From: Bacillota bacterium | GTDB lineage: Bacteria > Bacillota > Sulfobacillia > Thermaerobacterales > RSA17 | Direction of reading: 5' to 3' | Assembly (NCBI GenBank): GCA_017577485.1 | Contig: PKRI01000002.1 | Coordinates: forward strand, 1 to 64,000 | DNA: 64,000 nucleotides | Part shown: positions 45,525-53,568 of the stretch, one piece after another | Layout: every line of letters begins with the position of its first letter | Position numbering within the stretch: the first letter of the stretch is position 1 | The notes under the pieces: model-generated | The model's database searches: none | What the model was told of the DNA's origin: nothing | What the model saw: only the letters and a program-made list of their open reading frames with translations | Position numbers and translations under genes: made by a program

Positions 45525-45830
45525 ATGCCCGTCACCCCCGACGACGTGCGGCGCGTGGCCCAACTGGCTTCCCTGGAACTGGACCCCGACGACGAGACCC
45601 GCCTGGTGCAGAAGGTGCAGCAGGTGGTGGAGTACGTGGACAGGCTCCAGGCAGTGGACACTGCAGGGATCGAACCCCTGGCCCATCCCTATGCCGGTTC
45701 TTCCACGCCCATGCGGCCGGACACGGCGCGGCAGGGCCTGCCCGTCGACGAGGTCCTGGCCAACGCGCCGGACCGGTTCGGGCCCTTCTTCCGGGTTCCC
45801 CGCATGATCGAGGAGGGCCAGGATGACTGA
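45525..45830 (+). CDS. gatC: Asp-tRNA(Asn)/Glu-tRNA(Gln) amidotransferase subunit C
   Basis: A 101-residue subunit that wraps around and stabilises GatA-GatB. The sequence 'VTPDDVRRVAQLASLELDPDDE' and the C-terminal 'RPDTARQGLPVDEVLANAPDRFGPFFRVPRMI' (in parts) are family-typical. ATG is nine bases after GGAGG. The gene overlaps gatA by eight bases. Confidence 0.94.
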   Translation: MPVTPDDVRRVAQLASLELDPDDETRLVQKVQQVVEYVDRLQAVDTAGIEPLAHPYAGSSTPMRPDTARQGLPVDEVLANAPDRFGPFFRVPRMIEEGQDD

Positions 45831-47322
45831 CAGGCCGCTCACCGAACTGGGCGTCGTCGAGACGGCCGAGGCGGTCCGCCGGGGACGCCTGCGGGCCGAG
45901 GAGGTGACCCGTGCCCACCTGGACCGCATCGCCGCCGTGGACGGGCGCATCCGCGCCTTCCTGCACGTCACGGGGGAGGCGGCGCTGGCCCGGGCGCGGG
46001 AGATCGACGAAGCCGTGCGCCGCGGCGCCGATCCCGGCCCGCTGGCGGGCGTCCCCGTGGCCGTTAAAGACAATATCTGCACTCGCGGCGTTCCCACCAC
46101 CGCCGCCTCGCGGATGCTCCAGGGCTTCGTGCCGCCCTACGACGCCACCGTCATCGAGCGGCTGAACGCCGCGGGCGCCATCATTATCGGCAAGACCAAC
46201 CTGGACGAGTTCGCCATGGGCTCCTCCACCGAGCACTCGGCCTTCCAGGTCACCGCCAACCCCTGGGACGAATCCCGGGTGCCCGGCGGTTCCAGCGGCG
46301 GCTCGGCCGCCGCGGTGGCGGCGGGCGAGGCCCCGGCCGCCCTGGGCACCGACACCGGCGGTTCCATCCGCCTGCCTGCCGCCTTCTGCGGCGTGACGGG
46401 GCTCAAGCCGACCTACGGCCGGGTGTCCCGGTACGGGGCCATCGCCTTCGCGTCCTCGCTGGACCAGATCGGCCCCTTCGCCCGGGACGCCCGGGACACT
46501 GCCCGGCTGCTGGCGGTGCTGGCCGGCTACGACCAGCGCGACAGCACCTCAGCCCAGGAGCCGACGGCCGATTACGAGGGGGCGCTGACCGGCGACGTGC
46601 GCGGCCTGAAGATCGGGCTGCCCGCCGAGTACTTCGGCGAGGGCGTCGACTCCCGGGTGGCGCAGGCGGTGCGGGAGGCCGTGGCCGTCCTGAAAGACGC
46701 CGGCGCCCAGGTGGTGGAGGTGTCGCTGCCCTATACCTCGTACACCCTGCCGGTCTACCACCTGGTGGCCACCGCGGAGGCGTCGTCCAACCTGGCCCGT
46801 TACGACGGCGTCCGCTACGGCCACCGGACCAGCCGGCGCGTGACGTCCCACGGTGACCTCATCGCCCGCTCCCGCGGCGAGGGCTTCGGGCCCGAGGTGA
46901 AACTGCGGATCATCCTGGGCACCTTCGCCCTGAGCGCCGGCTACTACGACCAGTACTACGGCAAGGCCCAGCAGGTCCGGCGCCTGATCAAGGACGACTT
47001 CGAGCGGGTCCTGGCCCAGGTGGACCTGCTGGCCACGCCCACGGCCCCCACGGTGGCCTTCCCCATCGGTGAGCGCGCCGACGACCCCATGGCCATGTAC
47101 ATGGCCGACATCTGCACCACGGGCGCCAACCTGGCGGGGCTGCCGGCGCTTTCCATCCCGTGCGGCTTCCTGGACGGGCTGCCTGTGGGCCTGCAGCTCA
47201 TCGGGCGGCCTTTCGACGAGGCTACGCTGCTCCGGGCAGCCGACGCCTACCAGCGGCTGACCGACCATCACCTGCGCCGCCCGGCGCTGGCCGCGGCGGG
47301 CGCGGCCGGGGGTGGTGCCTGA
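45823..47322 (+). CDS. gatA: Asp-tRNA(Asn)/Glu-tRNA(Gln) amidotransferase subunit A
   Basis: A 499-residue amidase that frees ammonia from glutamine for tRNA-dependent amide formation. The amidase Ser-cisSer-Lys triad is visible: Lys in 'VAVKDNICTRG' and the two Ser in 'GGSSGGSAAAVAAGE' and 'GTDTGGSIRLPAAFCG'. 'GLKPTYGRVSRYG' and 'FASSLDQIGPF' are GatA-specific. ATG follows GAGGAGGGCC. It ends in TGATG with gatB, so the three subunits are translationally linked. Confidence 0.96.
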   Translation: MTDRPLTELGVVETAEAVRRGRLRAEEVTRAHLDRIAAVDGRIRAFLHVTGEAALARAREIDEAVRRGADPGPLAGVPVAVKDNICTRGVPTTAASRMLQGFVPPYDATVIERLNAAGAIIIGKTNLDEFAMGSSTEHSAFQVTANPWDESRVPGGSSGGSAAAVAAGEAPAALGTDTGGSIRLPAAFCGVTGLKPTYGRVSRYGAIAFASSLDQIGPFARDARDTARLLAVLAGYDQRDSTSAQEPTADYEGALTGDVRGLKIGLPAEYFGEGVDSRVAQAVREAVAVLKDAGAQVVEVSLPYTSYTLPVYHLVATAEASSNLARYDGVRYGHRTSRRVTSHGDLIARSRGEGFGPEVKLRIILGTFALSAGYYDQYYGKAQQVRRLIKDDFERVLAQVDLLATPTAPTVAFPIGERADDPMAMYMADICTTGANLAGLPALSIPCGFLDGLPVGLQLIGRPFDEATLLRAADAYQRLTDHHLRRPALAAAGAAGGGA

Positions 47323-48794
47323 TGAGCACGCCGGTAACGGCCGGCACGGCCGTGGAACGTCCCTACGAGATCGTCGTGGGCCTGGAGGTCCATGTGGAAC
47401 TGACCACCGAGAGCAAGATCTTCTGCTCGTGCCCCACCCGCTTCGGGGCCGAGCCCAACAGCCAGGTGTGCCCCGTCTGCCTGGGCCTGCCCGGCACGCT
47501 GCCGGTCCTCAACCGCCGGGCCCTGGAGCAGGCGGTGCGGGCCGCCCTGGCCCTGAACTGCCGCATCCAGCCCGTGGCCAAGTTCGACCGTAAGAACTAC
47601 CACTACCCCGACCTGGTCAAGGGGTACCAGATTTCGCAATACGACCTGCCGGTGGGCTATGAGGGCTGGCTGGAGGTGGGCGACCCGGCGAACCCGCGGC
47701 GCATCCGCATCCGCCGGGTCCACCTGGAGGAGGACACCGGCAAGTCCCTGCACGACCAGGCTCCCGGCGCATCGGTGGTGGACTACAACCGCTCGGGCAT
47801 CCCGCTGCTGGAGATCGTGTCGGAGCCCGACATCCGCTCCGCCGAGGAAGCCCGGGACTACCTGATGCACCTGCGCCAGGTGATGCTGTACACCGGCGTC
47901 AGCGACGCCCGCATGGAGGAAGGCTCGCTGCGGGTGGACTGCAACGTCAGCGTCCGGCCCCGCGGGTCCGACGTCTTCGGCACCATCACCGAGATCAAGA
48001 ACCTCAACTCCTTCCGGTCTGTGGTGCGGGCCATCGAATACGAGGCCCAGCGGCAGTGGGAGGTGTTGAGCGCCGGCGGCACCCTGCGCCGGGAAACCCG
48101 CCACTGGGACGAGCGGCGCGAGGTGACCGTCGCGCTCCGCCGCAAGGAAGAGGCCCACGACTACCGCTACTTCCCCGACCCCGACCTGCTGCCGGTGCCG
48201 CTGCCGGCCGATTGGGTAGAGGAGATCCGCGCCTCGCTGCCGGAACTGCCGGGCGCACGCCGGCGGCGGTACGTGCTGGACCTGGACCTCTCGGTGCGGG
48301 ACGCCGACACTCTGGTAGGGGATCCCGGCCTGGCGGGCTACTTTGAGGACCTGCTGGCGGCAGGCGCCGAGGCCCGGGCGGCGGCGTCATGGGTGCTGAC
48401 CCAGGTGCTGGCCTGGCTCAATGCCCAGGGCGCCGGCATCGATGCCTTCCCGGTGCCGCCCGCCCGCCTGGCCCGGCTGCTCCGGCTGGTGGACGAGGGC
48501 ACCATCTCCATGACGGCGGCCAAGGACGTGTTCGAGGAGATGGTCCGTACCGGCGCCGAGCCCGACGCCGTGGTGGAGGCCCGCGGACTGCGCCAGATTT
48601 CCGACCAGGCGGCGCTGCTGGAGATCGTGGACCGGGTGCTGGCCGCCAACCCGCAGCCGGTGGCCGACTACAGGGCCGGCAGGCAGCAGGCCCTGGGCTT
48701 CCTGGTGGGCCAGGTGATGAAGGAGACCCGCGGCCGGGCCAACCCGCAACTGGTCAACGACCTGCTGAGGCAGAGGTTGAGCAGCGACGGATGA
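47322..48794 (+). CDS. gatB: Asp-tRNA(Asn)/Glu-tRNA(Gln) amidotransferase subunit B
   Basis: A 490-residue kinase-amidotransferase subunit that activates the mischarged tRNA and amidates it. 'IVVGLEVHVEL' opens the domain. The zinc-binding cysteines are in 'FCSCPT' and 'CPVCLGLPG'. 'FDRKNYHYPDLVKGYQISQYD', 'GSLRVDCNVSV' and 'EIKNLNSFRSV' are highly conserved. The C-terminal YqeY-like tRNA-binding tail ends 'GRANPQLVNDLLRQRL'. It overlaps pcrB as ATGA. Confidence 0.96.
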   Translation: MSTPVTAGTAVERPYEIVVGLEVHVELTTESKIFCSCPTRFGAEPNSQVCPVCLGLPGTLPVLNRRALEQAVRAALALNCRIQPVAKFDRKNYHYPDLVKGYQISQYDLPVGYEGWLEVGDPANPRRIRIRRVHLEEDTGKSLHDQAPGASVVDYNRSGIPLLEIVSEPDIRSAEEARDYLMHLRQVMLYTGVSDARMEEGSLRVDCNVSVRPRGSDVFGTITEIKNLNSFRSVVRAIEYEAQRQWEVLSAGGTLRRETRHWDERREVTVALRRKEEAHDYRYFPDPDLLPVPLPADWVEEIRASLPELPGARRRRYVLDLDLSVRDADTLVGDPGLAGYFEDLLAAGAEARAAASWVLTQVLAWLNAQGAGIDAFPVPPARLARLLRLVDEGTISMTAAKDVFEEMVRTGAEPDAVVEARGLRQISDQAALLEIVDRVLAANPQPVADYRAGRQQALGFLVGQVMKETRGRANPQLVNDLLRQRLSSDG

Positions 48795-49552
48795 CGGCGG
48801 CCGGGCGGATCGGCCTCGCCGGGTGGCGCCACGTGGTCAAGCTGGACCCCGACAAGCCGCTGCCGGCCGAGACCGTGCGCCGCATCGCCGCAAGCGGCAC
48901 CGACGCCGTGCTGATCGGCGGCACCCAGAGGCTGACCCGGGCCAAGGTCCTGCGGCTGCTGTGGCGGCTGCGCCACGCGCCGGTGCCCGTCTGCATCGAG
49001 GTCACCGCCATGGCCTGCGCGGTGCCCGGCGCCGACGCCTACCTGGTGCCCCTGGCCCTCAACACCGGCGACCTGCAGTGGTTGAGCGGCCGCCACCTGG
49101 AGGGGCTGGCCCGGGTGGGCGCCCGGGTCCCCTGGGAGCGGGTGCTGGCGGTGGGCTACATCATCGCCAATCCCCACTCGGCGGCGGCACGCCGGGCCCA
49201 GGCGGCCGAGCCGTCGGAGGAGGAACTGGCGGCCCTGGTCCGTTACGGCGCCGGGATCCTGGATTTGCCGGTGGTATACCTGGAGTACAGCGGCAGCCAG
49301 GCGCCCGACGCCATGGTGGAAGTGGCCGGCCGCTGCCTGCGCCGGATCCGGGCGGCCGGCGGGCGGTCGCGGCTGTTCTACGGCGGCGGCATTGCCGGGT
49401 ACGAAAGCGCCCGGCGGCGCCTGCAGCAGGTGGATACCATCGTCGTCGGGAACGCGCTTTACAGTCCCCGGGGCCTTGCCGTCCTGGAAGAGACGCTGGC
49501 CGCCCGGGACGATGCCCTGCGGGAGGGTGACCCCGGTTGTCCGACCAGCTGA
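48791..49552 (+). CDS. pcrB: PcrB-type heptaprenylglyceryl phosphate synthase
   Basis: A 253-residue TIM-barrel prenyltransferase of the GGGPS/PcrB family. It joins glycerol-1-phosphate with a long prenyl diphosphate to form an ether lipid. Firmicutes enzymes use heptaprenyl diphosphate. The pattern 'WRHVVKLDPDKPLP', 'DAVLIGGTQ', 'YLEYSGSQAPDAMV' and 'LFYGGGIAGYESARR' supports it. In Bacillus it precedes pcrA, but here it follows gatB and overlaps the next gene by 16 bases. The exact prenyl chain length cannot be read with certainty. Confidence 0.87.
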   Translation: MTAAGRIGLAGWRHVVKLDPDKPLPAETVRRIAASGTDAVLIGGTQRLTRAKVLRLLWRLRHAPVPVCIEVTAMACAVPGADAYLVPLALNTGDLQWLSGRHLEGLARVGARVPWERVLAVGYIIANPHSAAARRAQAAEPSEEELAALVRYGAGILDLPVVYLEYSGSQAPDAMVEVAGRCLRRIRAAGGRSRLFYGGGIAGYESARRRLQQVDTIVVGNALYSPRGLAVLEETLAARDDALREGDPGCPTS

Positions 49553-50382
49553 CGGTATATTTGAACGGGCGGTACGTGCCCTACAGCCAGGCCTTGATCC
49601 CCGTGGAGGACCGGGCTTTCCTGTTCGCCGACGGCATCTACGAGGTGGTCCGCTGCTACGGGGGACGGCCCTTCCACCTGGACCGGCATTACGAGCGCCT
49701 GTGCCGCAGCGCCCGGGCCCTGGAACTGCCGCTGCCCCTGGACGAGGCGGCCTTCGCGGGGATCGTCGCCGAACTGCTGGAGCGAAACAATCTCCAGGAG
49801 GCCACCGTCTACCTGCAGGTCACCCGGGGCGCCGCGCCCCGGCGCCACCAGATCCCCCAGGGCCTGGAGCCCAACGTGGTGGCCATCGCCCGGCCGGTCC
49901 AGTCGCCGTCGGAGGAGGAGGTCCGGCGCGGCGTGTCGGTGATCACCGTGCCCGACACCCGCTGGGGCCTGTGCTGGATCAAGACGGTGGGGCTTTTGCC
50001 CAACGTCCTGGCCCGCCGCCAGGCCGAGAAGGAAGGGGCCTTCGACGCCGTTTTCGTGCGGGACGGCCTGGTGACCGAAGCCACCTCCAGCAACGTCTTC
50101 TGCGTCATCGACGGTGTGGTCTACACCCATCCCCTGGCCAACATCCTGCCCGGCATCACCAGGGCCGTGGTGCTGGAGATCCTGGCCGAGCTGGGCATTC
50201 CCTGCCGGGAAGAGGCCGTGCCCCTGGAGTGGTTTCGGGAGGCCGACGAGATCTTCCTGACCGGCACCGTGCTGGAGGTCATGGGCGTGGCCCGGGTGGA
50301 CGGCCGCACCGTGGGCGAGGGCCGCAGCGGTCCCCTGACCCTGCGCGTCTGGGAGGCCTTCCGCCGCCGGTGCGCCTCCTGA
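49537..50382 (+). CDS. dat: D-amino-acid aminotransferase (class IV PLP enzyme)
   Basis: A 281-residue fold-type IV transaminase. It is closest in pattern to Bacillus D-alanine aminotransferase: 'YEVVRCYGGRPFHLDRHYERL', 'VYLQVTRGAAPRRHQIPQ', the PLP Lys in 'WIKTVGLLPNVLARRQA', 'TEATSSNVFCV' and 'LPGITRAVVLEI'. It would interconvert D-Ala, D-Glu and alpha-keto acids for the cell wall. Branched-chain aminotransferase or PabC are less likely alternatives. The TTG start is preceded by GGGAGGGTGA and lies inside the end of pcrB. Confidence 0.86.
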   Translation: MSDQLTVYLNGRYVPYSQALIPVEDRAFLFADGIYEVVRCYGGRPFHLDRHYERLCRSARALELPLPLDEAAFAGIVAELLERNNLQEATVYLQVTRGAAPRRHQIPQGLEPNVVAIARPVQSPSEEEVRRGVSVITVPDTRWGLCWIKTVGLLPNVLARRQAEKEGAFDAVFVRDGLVTEATSSNVFCVIDGVVYTHPLANILPGITRAVVLEILAELGIPCREEAVPLEWFREADEIFLTGTVLEVMGVARVDGRTVGEGRSGPLTLRVWEAFRRRCAS

Positions 50383-50385
50383 GAG

Positions 50386-50409
50386 CGCCGCGCTGCCGGG
50401 AGCGCGGCG
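50386..50409 (+). terminator. GC hairpin after the aminotransferase gene
   Basis: CGCCGCGCT and AGCGCGGCG form a perfect 9-bp stem with a six-base loop, starting three bases after the stop codon. No T-tract follows, so it may be an mRNA-stabilising structure rather than a terminator. Confidence 0.4.
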
Positions 50410-50446
50410 GGAAGGCACCGGCAGGCCGGTGGGAAGAGGTGATACC

Positions 50447-50944
50447 GTGCGGATCCTGGTGATTTCCGACAGCCACATCCCGCAGATGGCGCCGGACCTG
50501 CCGGCGGCAGTCTACGAAGCCGCGGAGCAGGCCGACGCCATCCTGCACGCCGGCGACATCACCGACCTGTGGGTCTGCCGCGCGCTGGAGCGCTTCGCGC
50601 CCACCCACGCGGTCCACGGCAACGTGGACGGCCCGGAGACGGCGGCGGCCCTGCCGGCGCGGCAGGTGCTGGACCTGGCGGGGGTGCGGGTGGGCCTGAC
50701 CCACGGGCACCTGGGCGACGCGGCCACGACGCCGGAGCGGGCCTTCAACGCCTTCGCCGGCGAGCCGGTGCAGGTGGTGGTGTTCGGCCACAGCCACCAG
50801 GCTCTGATCGAGGAGCGGGGCGGCGTGCTGCTGCTCAACCCCGGCTCCGTCAGCGACCGGCGCCAGGCCCTGGGCCGCAGTTTCGCCTGGCTGTACGTCG
50901 AGGACGGCCGGGTTCGGGCAGAACTGGTGCGGCTGGACCCGTAG
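50447..50944 (+). CDS. YfcE/MJ0936-family metallophosphoesterase
   Basis: A 165-residue calcineurin-like phosphoesterase. The metal ligands are visible in 'VISDSHIP', 'ILHAGDITD', 'VHGNVDGPE', 'LTHGHLGD' and 'FGHSHQAL', followed by 'LNPGSVSDRR'. Family members hydrolyse phosphodiesters in vitro, and the natural substrate is usually unknown. The GTG start after AAGAGGTGAT fits better than an in-frame start 18 bases upstream. Confidence 0.88.
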   Translation: MRILVISDSHIPQMAPDLPAAVYEAAEQADAILHAGDITDLWVCRALERFAPTHAVHGNVDGPETAAALPARQVLDLAGVRVGLTHGHLGDAATTPERAFNAFAGEPVQVVVFGHSHQALIEERGGVLLLNPGSVSDRRQALGRSFAWLYVEDGRVRAELVRLDP

Positions 50945-51009
50945 GCGCAGGGCGCCACGGTGCGGGCGGCCGGGACGGAGCGGGCCGCAGGACCGGGAGG
51001 AGGAGCCGC

Positions 51010-51828
51010 GTGCAACTGCGGGCCGTACTCTTCGACCTGGACGGGACGCTGCTGGACCTGGACATGGAGCGGTTCCTGCCCGTCTACATGGACGCGCTGG
51101 CGGGCTTCCTTTCCGACTACCTGCCGGCCGCCACCCTGACCGATGCGGTGATGGCGTCGGTGGGGGCGGCCATCGCCGACGTGGATCCCCGGTTCACCAA
51201 CGAGGACGTTTTCTGGCGGGAGTTTCGGCGGCGCACGGGATACGACCTGGACACGCTGCGGGAGCCGCTGGAGCGCTTCTACCGGGACGTGTTCCCCCGC
51301 CTGGGCGGCCAGGCCCGGCCGGTGCCGGGCGCCCGGGACGTGGTGGCCGACCTGGCCGGCGCGGGCCTGAAACTGGCGCTGGCCACCAACCCCATCTTTC
51401 CCCGGGCAGCCATCGAGGCCCGCCTGGCCTGGGCTGGCATCGAGCCCCGCTGGTTCGACTTCATCGCCGACTTCGAAACCATGCACGCCTGCAAGCCGCA
51501 GCCGGCCTTCTTTCTGGAGGTGTGCAGCCGCCTGGGGGTGGAGCCGGCCCGGGCGCTGATGGTGGGCAACGACCCCGTCATCGACATCCGCGGCGCCCAG
51601 CAGGTGGGCATGGCCACGTACCTGGTGGAAGGCGCGCCGGCGCCGGGGAGCTTCGAGCGGGAGGTGGGCGCGCTGGTGCTGGGCGGCGCCGGCGGCGAGC
51701 CCGCCGGTGGCAACGGCGGGGGCGCGGGGTCCGGAGCCGCCGCGGCGGATCCGCGCCGCGGCAGCGGCCCGCTGGCCGGCGTGCCGGAGTTTGTTCGCCG
51801 ATTCACGAGTTCGGCCCGGTTTCCTTGA
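51010..51828 (+). CDS. HAD-superfamily hydrolase
   Basis: A 272-residue haloacid dehalogenase-like phosphatase. Motif I is 'FDLDGTLLDLD', motif II 'LATNP', motif III Lys in 'KPQPAFF', and motif IV 'GNDPVIDI'. A helical cap lies between I and II. The last ~55 residues are Gly/Ala/Arg-rich and outside the domain. The GTG start is preceded by GGAGGAGGAG. Its stop codon overlaps the -35 box of the nuo promoter. Substrate unknown. Confidence 0.87.
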   Translation: MQLRAVLFDLDGTLLDLDMERFLPVYMDALAGFLSDYLPAATLTDAVMASVGAAIADVDPRFTNEDVFWREFRRRTGYDLDTLREPLERFYRDVFPRLGGQARPVPGARDVVADLAGAGLKLALATNPIFPRAAIEARLAWAGIEPRWFDFIADFETMHACKPQPAFFLEVCSRLGVEPARALMVGNDPVIDIRGAQQVGMATYLVEGAPAPGSFEREVGALVLGGAGGEPAGGNGGGAGSGAAAADPRRGSGPLAGVPEFVRRFTSSARFP

Positions 51829-51854
51829 CACTGTTTTTGGGCTGTTCTTATAAT
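51825..51854 (+). promoter_or_regulatory. Perfect-consensus sigma-A promoter of the nuo operon
   Basis: TTGACA (51825-51830) and TATAAT (51849-51854), both exact consensus, are spaced by 18 bases. Transcription should start near 51861, leaving a leader of about 89 bases before nuoA. The leader contains a CGCGGG/CCCGCG hairpin. Confidence 0.88.
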
Positions 51855-51949
51855 GGTTTGGGCATTCGGCCGGGAACCGCAAAAGCGCATGAGACCGCGG
51901 GTTTTGGGGTCCTCCAGGCCCGCGTCGTCATGCTCAAGGGGGCACTCGG

Positions 51950-52306
51950 ATGCTGGGCCCATGGGTCGATCTGCTGGTCTTCCTCATCGCCGGCCTGACG
52001 TTTCCCGTCCTCAACGTGGTCCTCAGCTCGCTGCTCCGCCGGGATTATCCATACCCCGAGAAGGTCATGCCTTATGAGTCCGGCGAGGACCCCGTGGGCG
52101 ACGCGCGGGTCAGGTTCCGGGTCTCCTACTACGTCTTCGCCATGCTCTTCGTGGTCTTCGACGTGGAGACCGTCTTCCTTTATCCCTGGGCCGTGGTGCT
52201 GCGGGAACTGGGCTTGTTCGCCCTGATCGAGATCATCGTCTTCATCGGCCTGCTGCTCGTCGGCCTGTATTACGCCTACAAGAAGAAGGTGCTCCGATGG
52301 GTATGA
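51950..52306 (+). CDS. nuoA: NADH-quinone oxidoreductase subunit A
   Basis: A 118-residue membrane subunit with three transmembrane helices. The conserved loop 'MPYESGEDPVGDARVRFRVSYY' and 'VVFDVETVFLYPWAVVL' are diagnostic. It helps form the quinone-site/membrane interface of complex I. The ATG lies after GGGGGCACTC. It is the first gene of the operon and overlaps nuoB by ten bases. Confidence 0.95.
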   Translation: MLGPWVDLLVFLIAGLTFPVLNVVLSSLLRRDYPYPEKVMPYESGEDPVGDARVRFRVSYYVFAMLFVVFDVETVFLYPWAVVLRELGLFALIEIIVFIGLLLVGLYYAYKKKVLRWV

Positions 52307-52914
52307 GGGATGGCGGCAGCCTCTCCCGGCCGGGCGCGGCCGGCGCCGGCGATCCTTCGGTACTGCCGGGTGAGCTTTCGGGTGACGTTTGGTCCGCCGC
52401 CGGGCAGAAGCTGCCCGGCGTCTGGGAAGTCATGCCGGGGGTCATTACCACCAACCTGCAGACCCTGCTGAACTGGGGCCGGGGCAATTCCCTCTGGTAC
52501 CTGCTGTTCGGCATCGCCTGCTGCGCCATCGAGATGATGGCGGCGGGCGGCCCCCGTTATGACCTGGACCGCATCGGTTCCGTCTTCCGCGCCTCGCCCC
52601 GGTCTTCGGACCTGATGATCGTGGCTGGGACCGTCACGGAGAAGATGGGCCCCGTGGTGCGGCGGCTCTACGACCAGATGGCCGAACCCCGCTGGGTCAT
52701 CGCCATGGGCGCCTGCGCCTCCAACGGCGGTCCTTACTGGCAGGGCTACAACGTGGTCGACGGCGTCGATAAGTTCGTGCCGGTCGACGTGTACGTGCCC
52801 GGATGCCCGCCCCGGCCCGAGGCGCTGGTGCAAGGCATCCGTCGCCTGCAGGAAAAGATTAAGAGCGGCGAGCACATCGAGGCCGGCATCCGGCCCGCGG
52901 CCATCCGGGGGTGA
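52297..52914 (+). CDS. nuoB: NADH-quinone oxidoreductase subunit B (N2 cluster)
   Basis: A 205-residue subunit carrying the terminal [4Fe-4S] cluster N2, which passes electrons to quinone. The ligands are the tandem Cys in 'IACCAIEMM', 'GACASNGG' and 'PGCPPRPEAL'. The N-terminal ~35 residues are low complexity. Two ATGs six bases apart are possible starts. Confidence 0.95.
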   Translation: MGMRDGGSLSRPGAAGAGDPSVLPGELSGDVWSAAGQKLPGVWEVMPGVITTNLQTLLNWGRGNSLWYLLFGIACCAIEMMAAGGPRYDLDRIGSVFRASPRSSDLMIVAGTVTEKMGPVVRRLYDQMAEPRWVIAMGACASNGGPYWQGYNVVDGVDKFVPVDVYVPGCPPRPEALVQGIRRLQEKIKSGEHIEAGIRPAAIRG

Positions 52915-52920
52915 GCGCCG

Positions 52921-53562
52921 GTGACGGATGAGGAGCGCAAGGATCAGGCCGCGGCCGCCGCCAAGGCGGCTGCGGCCGCCAAGGCCAGGGCCGCTGCCGG
53001 TGAAGGGGGCGGCGCCGCGGCCGGCGGTGAAGGCGGCGGCGACGGCGGCGATGCGGGTCCTGTGATGCCCGAGCGGTACCAGCAATTCCTGGACGCCCTG
53101 GGCAAGGAGTTCGAGGGGGTCGACTTCGCCCCGGCCTACAACGCGGCCGACGGGTTCCTGTACATCAACGTCCCGCGGGACCGCCTGCGCGAGATCGCCC
53201 TGTACCTGCGCGACCGGGCCGGTCTCAACTACCTGCGGGCGCTGTCCGGCGTCGACTGGATGGACCGCCTGCAGGTGGTCTACCACCTGACCCGGGTGGA
53301 GCCCGACACCAGGCCCGAACTGCTGGTGGCCATGCAGGTCGACGTAGACCGCGACCAGGCCGTCTGTCCCTCGCTGGTGGACGTCTGGCCCACCGCCGAC
53401 TTCAACGAGCGTGAGGTCTTCGACCTGTTCGGCATCCGCTTCGAGGGACACCCCAACCTGCGCCGCATCCTGCTGCCCGACAACTGGCAGGGCGGCTATC
53501 CGCTGCGCAAGGACTTTGTCGACAAGCGGCCCAAGAGGCAGCGGAAGATCCGGCCGAGGTGA
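52921..53562 (+). CDS. nuoC: NADH-quinone oxidoreductase subunit C (30 kDa)
   Basis: A 213-residue peripheral-arm subunit. The conserved part spans residues ~50-213: 'YLRALSGVDW', 'VQVYHLTRV'-type strands and 'REVFDLFGIRFEGHPNLRRILLP', ending in 'YPLRKDF'. The first ~45 residues are an unusual Ala/Lys then Gly-rich low-complexity extension. GTG start six bases after nuoB. It is separate from nuoD, not fused as in some bacteria. Confidence 0.94.
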   Translation: MTDEERKDQAAAAAKAAAAAKARAAAGEGGGAAAGGEGGGDGGDAGPVMPERYQQFLDALGKEFEGVDFAPAYNAADGFLYINVPRDRLREIALYLRDRAGLNYLRALSGVDWMDRLQVVYHLTRVEPDTRPELLVAMQVDVDRDQAVCPSLVDVWPTADFNEREVFDLFGIRFEGHPNLRRILLPDNWQGGYPLRKDFVDKRPKRQRKIRPR

Positions 53563-53568
53563 TCCAGG

